Below are positions 55,015-64,000 of a stretch of DNA of 64,000 nt, piece after piece. The stretch's first letter is position 1, and the number at the start of each line of letters is the position of its first letter. The position numbers were made by a program, and so were the translations under genes. Under the pieces are notes generated by a model that did not search any database, was not told where the DNA came from, and saw nothing but the letters and a program-made list of their open reading frames with translations. The stretch is from Bactericera cockerelli (lineage: Eukaryota > Arthropoda > Insecta > Hemiptera > Triozidae): NCBI GenBank assembly GCA_024516035.1, contig CM044961.1, positions 12,499,800-12,563,799 on the forward strand, in the 5' to 3' direction.

Positions 55015-55412
55015 GATCCGAAATAAAAACCTAGAATGCAAAAAAACAAGATCATGCAAAAAGGAAAACCAATAAATAGAGCAAGAACAAGAAAGTGGTA
55101 CAATATGAATAGAAGAAATGATAGAAAATCATGCTACAAAATTATAACACAAAATGCACAAAGTAAAAAAAAAAAAAGTAAGTGAGTACTATAAGGAAGT
55201 GAAAACACAGAAGCATGCAACAAAATATAATGCAAAAATGCAACAGACAAAAAAGAAAGAAAAAGAAAAAAAAAGAAAGCGATAATACGCGATGTAACTA
55301 GTATTATCTCGTACTGTCGCTTTAAAATGGGTGTTGGGTTGTAGCATAACACTACAACCCAACACCCTCGGGCTCCTCCACCCCTACACCCGAACCTTTT
55401 CCTCACCATAAC
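55015..55412 (+). repeat. hairpin module copy 5
   Basis: Diverged A-rich part, hairpin 1 (55275-55323) with an A-to-G change, hairpin 2 (55329-55367) with the stem lengthened on both arms. Confidence 0.88.
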
Positions 55413-55779
55413 AGATATTTTATACAAAAAATGAAAAAATAAAACTTAATACTTATGGACTTGGTTCTTGGAGTGGACTGGGTTGTGGTCGTAGTGGGCT
55501 GGGTGGTTAGTATGGTGAAACCAATACACCTGGGTTGGGTGGAAGAGTTCAAGTAATTTGAGAATCCTGCCATTAAAGCTTAAAAAAAAACCCTTGAAAT
55601 TAGGTCTGAAACAAAAACTAAGAGTGCAGCAGTTCATAATCAAGCAAAATTGTAAAACTAGAAAATACAAATAGTTTAAGAAATAGATAAAATCATGAAA
55701 AGGACACAAAGAAACATGTTATATTGAAGAAAGCTACAATAGGAAAACCATAAAATGCAACAGCAACAACGCAAGGGAG
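55413..55779. other. spacer with LINE-type tail fragment
   Basis: 55530-55590 resembles the GGGTTGGGTGGAAGAG..AAAGCTTAAAAAA ends seen at 24910. The rest is A-rich and related to the hairpin-module body. No gene. Confidence 0.5.
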
Positions 55780-57850
55780 AAGGAGAATGGGTGAGAGAAT
55801 TGATGAAAAAGATATTTCAAGATCAAGGGAGAAGAGAACTGGGTGAGAGAATTGATGAAAAAGATATTATAGAAAATAAGGGAGAATGTGAGAAACGGGT
55901 GAGAGGTGAATGAACGATGAAAAAAGAATAGAACAAGGGAAAGAGAATGGGTGAGAGAATTGATGAAAAAGAATAGAACAAGGGAGAAGTGAAATGGGTG
56001 AGAGAATCGATGAAAAAAGAATAGAACAAAGGCGAAAGAGAATGGGTGAGAGAATTGATGAAAAAAGAATAGAACAAGGGAGAAGGAGAAATGGGATGAG
56101 AGGAATTGATGAAAAAAGAATAGGACAAGGGAGAAGGAGAATGGGTGAGAGAATTGATGAAAAAAGAATAGAACAAGGGAGAAAGAGAATGGGTGAGAGA
56201 ATTGATGAAAAAAGAATAGAACAAGGGAGAAGGAGAATGGGTGAGAGAATTGATGGAAAAAGAATATAATAAGGGAGAAGGAGAATGGGTGAGAGAATTG
56301 ATGAAAAAAGAATAGAACAAGGGAGAAAGAGAATGGGTGAGAGAATTGATGAAAAAAGAATAGATTAAGGGAGAAAGAGAATGGGTGAGAGAATTTATGA
56401 AAAAGAAGGGAACAAGGGAGGAGAATGGGTGAGAGAATTGATGAAAAAATAAGAGGACAAGGGGAGAAATAGAATGGGTGAGAGATAATTTATGAAAAAG
56501 AAGAGAACAAGGGAAAAAGAGAATGGGTGAGAGAATTGATGAAAAAAAATAGAACAAGGGAGAAAAGAGAATGGGTGAGAGAATTGTTGAAAAAAGAATA
56601 GAACAAGGGAGAAAGAGAATGGGTGAGAGAATTTATGAAAAAGAAGAGAACAAGGGAGAAGGAGAATGTGTGAGAGAATTGATGAAAAAGAATAGAACAA
56701 GGGAGAAAGAGAATGGGTGAGATAATTTATGAAAAAGAAGGGAACAAGGGAGGAGAATGGGTGAGAGAATTGATGAAAAAATAAGAGAACAAGGGAGAAA
56801 TAGAATGGGTGAGAGATAATTTATGAAAAAGAAGAGAACAAGGGAAAAAGAGAATGGGTGAGAGAATTGATGAAAAAAAATAGAACAAGGGAGAAAGAGA
56901 ATGGGTGAGAGAATTGATGAAAAAAGAATAGAACAAGGGAGAAAGAGAATGGGTGAGAGAATTTATGAAAAAGAAGAGAACAAGGGAGAAGGAGAATGGG
57001 TGAGAGAATTGATGAAAAAAGAATAGGACAAGGGAGAAGGAGAATGGGTGAGAGAATTGATGAAAAAAGAATAGAACAAGGGAGAAAGAGAATGGGTGAG
57101 AGAATTGATGAAAAAAGAATAGAACAAGGGAGAAGGAGAATGGGTGAGAGAATTGATGGAAAAAGAATATAATAAGGGAGAAGGAGAATGGGTGAGAGAA
57201 TTGATGAAAAAAGAATAGAACAAGGGAGAAAGAGAATGGGTGAGAGAATTGATGAAAAAAGAATAGATTAAGGGAGAAAGAGAATGGGTGAGAGAATTTA
57301 TGAAAAAGAAGGGAACAAGGGAGGAGAATGGGTGAGAGAATTGATGAAAAAATAAGAGGACAAGGGAGAAATAGAATGGGTGAGAGATAATTTATGAAAA
57401 AGAAGAGAACAAGGGAAAAAGAGAATGGGTGAGAGAATTGATGAAAAAAAATAGAACAAGGGAGAAAGAGAATGGGTGAGAGAATTGATGAAAAAAGAAT
57501 AGAACAAGGGAGAAAGAGAATGGGTGAGAGAATTTATGAAAAAGAAGAGAACAAGGGAGAAGGAGAATGTGTGAGAGAATTGATGAAAAAAGAATAGAAC
57601 AAGGGAGAAAGAGAATGGGTGAGATAATTTATGAAAAAGAAGGGAACAAGGGAGGAGAATGGGTGAGAGAATTGATGAAAAAATAAGAGAACAAGGGAGA
57701 AATAGAATGGGTGAGAGATAATTTTTGAAAAAGAAGAGAACAAGGGAGAAAGAGAATGGGTGAGAGATAATTTATGAAGAAGGAGGGAACAAGGGAGAAA
57801 TAGAATGGGTGAGAGAATTGATGAAAAAAGACTAGAACAAGAGGAAAAGT
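55780..57850. repeat. 48-bp satellite with higher-order repeats
   Basis: About 43 units of AATAGAACAAGGGAGAAAGA + GAATGGGTGAGAGAATTGAT + GAAAAAA. A block near 56727-56936 recurs almost unchanged at 57298-57507, a higher-order period of 571 bp. The Phe/Ser/Leu-rich frames are artefacts. Confidence 0.95.
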
Positions 57851-58089
57851 TAATAGGGAAAAGGAATGTCGATAAATACTTGTTGAAAACATAAGAGAAT
57901 TGATAATAGGGAAAAACAATAGATGATAAATTTTCGATGAAAAGAGGAAAACGACTTATAATAGTGAAAAATATTACATAAGTGATTGAAAGAAAAGAAA
58001 AAAAAGGACAGATAAAGGAAAGTAATAGTTGATAACACTGAGGAAAAGTGAAAAGAATAGAAAATAGGTAACAATAATATTATATTATA

Positions 58090-58973
58090 CAGGGTGAGCA
58101 TAAAGTCTCACCCCACCCCCCGTATCTCAAGAATGGCTGAAAATACAAGAAAACGAAAAAACACGTAACCATTCGATTTTAGGAGGATTAATTTTCAGCC
58201 AAAAAAAATTTGCCTAATCGGCCCGAGTCAGGCTGGGTATGGACCAACTTTAAAATCTTCAATAGAATGGTATGTCTTCTGGCATATCGTTTTAAAGGTC
58301 TCATAGAGAGAATTTCAGTACAACAAATTTCAGTGAGTTACGGCTTACCGTTCTTGAGATACAGGGTCGGACGTCCTGCGTAATATCCATATATTTTGAG
58401 CTATAACTCGTTGACCGTAAATTCCAGAAAAATGAAATTTGTTAATAATAACTCCTTATGGCAAGAACTTTCGAACAAGTTAAAACTTGATTTGTTTTTC
58501 GTTAAAATATTTTGGACTGTTCGTCCGGCTGGCTGACGAAACCGACCAGAAACTAACATCAACAGAGTATGTCGAGTTATAACTTTTTCGACAGGGCTTG
58601 TCAAAAGGAGTTATTATCAACAAATTTCATTTTTCTATAATTTACGGTTAACGAGTTATAGTTCAACATATATGGATATTACGCAGGACGTTCGACCCTG
58701 TATCTCAAGAACGGTAAGTTGTAGCTCACTGAAATTTGTTGTAATGAACTTTTTTCTATGAGACCTTTAAAACAATATGCCACAAAACATACCATTCTAT
58801 TTAAGATTTTAAAGTTGGTCCATGCCCAGCCTGACTGGGGCCGTGTTGGCAATTTTTTTTTGGCTGAAAATTAATCTTCCTTAAAATCGAAGGGATACGT
58901 GTTTTTGCGTTTTCTTGTATTTTTAGCCATTCTCGAGATACGGGGGGTGGGGTGAGACTTTATGCTCACCCTG
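58090..58973. mobile_element. 884-bp fold-back element
   Basis: Whole element is a long imperfect palindrome. Ends CAGGGTGAGCATAAAGTCTC and its complement; arms of about 380 bp (58090-58470, 58595-58973) and a ~120-bp centre. Flanked by TA on both sides. No open frame. A non-autonomous DNA element with long inverted repeats; superfamily not certain. Confidence 0.9.
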
Positions 58974-61740
58974 TATATCTATTATGTGATAGATTAATGA
59001 TAAAAAGAGAAAGAGACAAGGACAAGGGTGATAAAGCTTAGGTAGGAGATGATCATCAATTAAAAGTGAAAAAGATAGAGAATAGATAAAAAAATTAGAA
59101 AATAGGACAGAGTATAAAAGAGGGGAGATGAGTAGAGAAAAGGTAAAATATTATTGATGAAAATTGTAAAGAATAGAACAAAGAGAAAAGGTTAAAAAGA
59201 GATAAAGACAGTAAAAAGATAGATAATGGATGAGAAAGAAAATAGAATAAAGAAAGAGAAAGCCAGCGTCGCCGTCGATGGCAAGTTGAATACATCTGTT
59301 CTCATACAGTCACAGAAGTTAAGCAACGTCCAGCGAAACTAGGACTTGAATCATTCAAATTTAAACCCTCGTGATACTGTCTATTCCCGACCTTATTCAG
59401 GATGGGTGAGGTTAATTCGAGTAACTGGTTTGTGATTTTCCAGAAATTGAGGTTAAAAACCCCGTCGTGAAATTGAGGTTAAAACCCCCGTCGTTGAACC
59501 CAAAGAGAAAGAGTAGGATATAGAAAAAAGAGGAAATAATAGAACGAGGAAGATGGAGAGAAGTATGGGATGATTGATGACTAGGGAAACGGACAGAAGA
59601 TAGAGAGAAGGTCGAGCAAGATGACAATTGATGTAAAGAGAAAAACTACAAAGAAGAGGAAAAAGAACACTGATGGAAAAATCAGGAGAGTCTAATTCGT
59701 CCTCAAATGTTTTCAGCTCAATTTCAATAAACCGACCAAAAAAAAAAAAAAAAAAGAATTTCCATATCTTATAGGTAATAGAAAATAGAAAAGATAATTG
59801 ATGAAAAAACAGAGAAATAGAATAAGTGAGAGATAATTGATGATAAAAAGGACAGATAAAAAAGAAATAAAATAGAGTGAGTGTAATAGATAATTGATAT
59901 AAAGGAAAGGATAGAGAAAAGGTGATGATAAATCATTCATGAAAACAGAGGACAGAGAATGATTGATATTATAATTTTCTTAATGAAATGAGAATAGGAC
60001 AGAGAATAGAGAAAGAGAATGTGTGAGGTTCTAATATTTTTGGCTCAAAACTAGTAGGTAGCCACTGAGATCTTTTTTTTTTTTTTTTTAAGTGGGGTTT
60101 AACGTCGCTTTCAACTGCCATGGTCATATCACGACGGACTGAGATCTTTGATTTAAGATATAAGATAGAAATAGAAATTTTAAGTCACAAGAGAAGAGAA
60201 AATCGAGAAGAAAAGAGAGTAGAAGAAAAAATATACGTCAAGAAGAAGAGAGTAGACTTAAGGAGAGGGAGTCGAGGAAAAAGTAATATAAAGAGAGATA
60301 GAAAAAAGGGGTATGTGATAAAAATAATAAAAAAAAAGGGATCTCAATAAGTGCAAAAAAAAATTTCGCAACGTTGCGCTATGTTTCATGAATTATCAGT
60401 AAAAGTTGAGCAACATTGAATCAACACTTTACAACACTTCCCATTTAAAATCAAAATGTTGCGCGCAACAATGCGCCACAAAATTCTGCACTCAGTGGGA
60501 TCCCAGCTTTAAGTAAATGATAATATAATTTAAGCATGCATAAAAACACTCACCCTAATCTGCTATTCCGTCGACTGCAATTTAAACGGAAAAACACTTC
60601 ACAAACAAATGAAAAAAAAATTAAATAGAATTTTTTTTACATATTTTAAAACATGTGTATTCACAAAAAAAAAAAAAAATCGGACCGACAAGCAGAGAGA
60701 CGATGTTAACTCTCTGAGAAACCGAACTAAACTGAAGTATGCTGGGTAGAGGCCCTCATTATATAGCCTGATGATTTGATGCCTGTGTGATGATTCATGT
60801 GAACCCATGAGCAGGTACCGTGGGAACCGAGATAACAAAATTGTGTGAGTCATCGTCATTGTGTTTGAAACCATGGGAAATTCTTTGAATAAAATATATG
60901 GAGAATACTTTTAGCTATTAACTTGAAATTTGTTATGTAGGCTCCTTGTGCAAAGGAAATACTACTATATAGTTTTTGTTAACAGTATAACCGCTATAGC
61001 TGGAGATGCAACCGCTTTTTGTCGGTGTCCGTAGTTTTGGCTGATTTGATAAAGATATCAAAACTATATGAGAGATGACCCCACACAATTTTTTTTTAAT
61101 CCGATCTATAGATATTTCAAGTGGCTCCTTTTTTTTGGCGGACCCTGTATAATAAATTATGATTTTTTGACAAAAAAGTCTCAGGTTAGTCAGGTTACCA
61201 AGGTGATATGCTTACTGAAAAATTACATCTCTTTTTTTTTCTTGAGATAAGATATAGAAAGAGTTGTTGTCGGTCCTTTCGTCGAAATTGAGCTTTAATT
61301 TAGAAAAAAAATAATTTTTATCAATTGGTCGGTATGTGTGTACGTGTGTGTGTTTCTATGAGAAAGAGTATGTACACACCTTTTTCTATCTCTCTGTCTC
61401 TAAATAATCGACAAGTGAGTGTGAAATCGGTTCCCTATATAAATTTTCAATTTCCTTTTTTATAAACATCAATAATGGAAACCATACCTCTCTCCCTTTT
61501 TCCAACCACTTTTTAACGGGGCAATAATTTTTCTTTTTTTATCTTAATTCTCCTCTATTTTTAATTCAATGAGTTGGAAAATGTGTGCGCGCATGAAGTG
61601 AAGGAAATTGCAAAAATAAATGTGATGTAAAAAGGAGAGAAGGAGAAAAGGTGTAAAAGTGAGATATTTTTTTTATATGAACAAATACATAGCTTTCTAT
61701 GTAGGTGATGTATGTTTGCTGTTAATATTATATATTATAT
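58974..61740. other. A/G-rich non-coding DNA with SINE family 4 fragment
   Basis: 59390-59505 carries GGTGAGGTTAATTCGAGTAA and two copies of AATTGAGGTTAAAA-CCCCCGTCGT. 60085-60140 has GTGGGGTTTAACGTCGCTTT, another dispersed-repeat type. The remainder is simple sequence. No gene seen. Confidence 0.5.
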
Positions 61741-61747
61741 ATTTTCT

Positions 61748-61980
61748 GTCGATCTCAGTAGCTTAATAAAACAGTGGACTCGTAACCTGTAAGTTGGTAG
61801 TTCGAGTCTCAATCCTCGGGAATATTAACAAGTTCGGTTTTAAACCCAACCTCAGTAGCTTGATCGATAAGGCGGCGAACTTGTAACCTGGAGGTCGGTG
61901 GTTCAAGTCCCAAATTTAGTAAAGCGAGTTTGAGTAGTTGTGACATCACGAAAGTGATTAACACAAATATGATAACTTTT
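61748..61980 (+). mobile_element. two family-1 SINE copies in tandem
   Basis: 61748-61822 is a diverged head (CTCAGTAGCTTAATAAAAC, B box AGTTCGAGTCT); 61848-61980 is a full copy with TAGCTTGATCGATAAGGCGG. Confidence 0.82.
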
Positions 61981-62349
61981 TTTTGAAGTTCGGTTTTAAG
62001 TAATTCATTATGATGTCAATCTAGTTCAGACTTCGTATCATCTACCACCTATGTTGAGCAAAGTTGAAAATGTATTTTTTTGCAATTAAAGTTGAAACTG
62101 GATATAATAGAAAAATCTTTATAATAGAGAAAATCTCCGGTCCCCGTCTCACCTGTTTCAGTGTAGGTAAAAGAGAACTGACTATGTGACTATACTAGAA
62201 ATCTCTTTATAATAGACTTTCTGCTCTGTCCCTTGGGTTCTTATACATATACAAAATATACATAAAAGTTCAACTGGACGAGTATATCACAACATTAGTG
62301 GGTGGTACAACACGGAGCCAGTGTTCTGGGCTCCTTCCATGTCCATATT

Positions 62350-62580
62350 TATAATAATAAGAACACTCTCTATTTAAAAATAAAAACTAGGCAAGGTTAA
62401 TGCTCAAAGCATTTTCTACCACTTAACCCTAGGAGTCTTATTATTAGGTATGTGGTCACAAACTCAAATGAATGAGGAAAATTCATGCACTGGGTGGGAT
62501 TTGAACCATCGCAATCGGATCCCTACGCTACCTGGATGACCAGACTAGCGCGTTAACCACTTGACTATACCATTGCACGT
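62350..62580 (-). mobile_element. tRNA-like SINE, reverse
   Basis: On the - strand, CAATGGTATAGTCAAGTGGT, GCGCGCTAG-like segment and B box GGTTCAAATCCC, followed by a body with GGTAGAAAATGCT that also occurs near 36255. Related to family 3 by the A-box part. Confidence 0.65.
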
Positions 62581-64000
62581 TTATGTAACTTATCTTTAAT
62601 AATTTCTTATTCCGTCCATTATAATAATAATGACATTATCTCTGTCGAGTTCTTCTTTCTTTCATCTTACAATTCCTAGCAGACACTTCAACTTAAATAA
62701 TAAATATCAAAGACGTTCGCGCCATTTTCTTATCTTACAGAGAAGAAGGTAATTTACGGGGCTGAAATTTTTTAATATTCCGACTGAGTTTGCTTTTATT
62801 CGTATCGTTTCCTTCCCGGGCACAGGGTAGCACAAACAGCAACGTCATTCTTTTCTGGCCTTTGTGTACAAGGTCTTTGATGTAGGTTGTCAGACAATAT
62901 AGATAATGGGGGGAGGGAGAGAGAGAGAAAGAGAGAGACTGAAAGTAAAAAGGAGATAATATCAAGCAAAGGGAGATGGAGTAAGAAAGAGAGAGAGAGA
63001 GAGACTGAAAGTAAAAGGAGATAATATTAAGCAAAGTGAGATGGAGTAAGAGATAGGAAAGGAGAAGAGAGAAAAATATTTAATGAAAAAGAGAAAGAGA
63101 AGGAGAGAGAGATTGAAACACAGAAAGAGAGGGGGAGTGAACCAGAGAGAGAGAGATAGGTCGAAAGAGATTTTATATGGTTCTCATCCAAATTCATATA
63201 TTAACAGTCTAAATAATAATGAACTTATTGTCGTTCATTGTGTGAACGACTAACAACAATGAACAGTTTAAAAAATAATAATGAACAGTATTGTTCTAAC
63301 TCACTTCTTATTATTTTGTTATTCTCTTCTGATTTCAGGTAAAAAAATTGACCACCCAGTCTATCATTCAAGCCAAATTAGTGGCACATAAATTATGTAG
63401 GTATAAAAAGTTCGTAATTTCTATTATTACTAATTATTAAATTCTTATTAGATAATAAGACATAATTATGTACAGTATATAAATAATGATTACAAAAATG
63501 ATCTCTTTGTAAGGATTAAGATAATAATAGCCCCAAACCAACCATTGGTTCAATCGAGTAGTATAAATGAGTGTCGGTATTAATAAACAAAAGTTTAACT
63601 AAAACCCACAATAAGAATTTTTTTTGGGTTTTAAAATAAGAAAAAAATTTACCTCAGAACAACTACAACCAAGGATGCAGAGAAGAAAAAATGAGAACTA
63701 GAAGGGAAGGTCAGAGGGAATATTAAAGGAGAATGTAAATTATGAATCACATTATTGGACCCATCCTAAACTTTACTTCTTGCATTAAAAACTTTAAACT
63801 TCTTAATGTAAAATGAAATCCACAAGATAATAAAAAATATTAAAAGTCCATCCATATATTCTTTATCCTATAAAATATATAAGACCTGTTTGACTGCTGG
63901 AGTAAAGGGACTAACTTTATAACCGATATCCACAAAAAAAAAAAAAAAATACCCAACTTAAAATTAACGGTCACATTTTTTACTTTCTGACTTTAATGTC
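62581..64000. other. non-coding AT- and GA-rich DNA to window end
   Basis: GAGA-rich tract 62900-63160; otherwise AT-rich. GAACGACAATAA / TTATTGTCGTTC-type short inverted pieces near 63217-63260. No gene seen. Confidence 0.5.

Noticed and set aside
55823..57919. Phe/Ser/Leu-rich frames resembling membrane proteins
   Set aside because: All derive from the 48-bp satellite; no start, splice or domain evidence.

Overview
This is a eukaryotic (invertebrate animal) window: AT-rich, intron-bearing, packed with tRNA-derived SINEs, microsatellites and long minisatellite/satellite arrays, with a BEL/Pao LTR retrotransposon and I/Jockey-like LINE ends. Repeat style and LINE protein are compatible with an arthropod (perhaps a hemipteran), but a mollusc or another invertebrate is not excluded. 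A 100-N scaffold gap lies at 29715-29814.

Two host genes are visible. (1) On the + strand, 607-2185 encodes a POLD3-like DNA polymerase delta subunit with no intron in the coding part, ending in a PCNA-binding box and broken by two frame changes. (2) On the - strand, 29200 down to 8844, eleven exons with matching splice phases encode the 3' part of a GATA-type zinc-finger transcription factor: acidic/Ser-rich N-terminal part, coiled-coil-like Gln-rich middle, one C-X2-C-X17-C-X2-C finger, short Ser-rich tail. Its 5' exons were not found and may lie in or beyond the gap. Two exons carry single-base frame problems in low-complexity tracts, probably sequencing errors.

Two structures inside the GATA gene stand out. 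The first known 5' splice donor (28978) has been amplified into a 33/36-bp minisatellite with 23 donor positions, 22 of them keeping GTGAGT. All are in the same phase, so any of them would splice in frame to the next exon. In the intron 13926-19312 lies a 3.2-kb array of 430-bp units, each carrying a hammerhead ribozyme motif (7 intact, 1 truncated) just downstream of a tRNA-like A-box/B-box on the same strand. This looks like a Pol III-type retrozyme. The array is partly inverted and sits inside a 51-bp minisatellite with a 9-bp duplication. Most ribozymes are in the sense of the GATA pre-mRNA.

Right of the gap (29.8-36.4 kb) are GA-rich low-complexity DNA, SINEs and a 38-bp minisatellite. 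At 36556-42983 a complete BEL/Pao element with apparently identical LTRs and a 1770-codon gag-pol frame sits in a SINE with a 5-bp target duplication. From 44 to 58 kb there is a mosaic of tandem arrays (83-bp, 18-bp, 47-bp and 48-bp units) punctuated by about five copies of a 300-bp module with conserved hairpins. An 884-bp fold-back element follows (58090-58973). The last 5 kb hold only SINE fragments and simple repeats. Non-autonomous DNA transposons found by their ends include a 445-bp element with 8-bp duplications and three 127-bp MITEs with 3-bp duplications.
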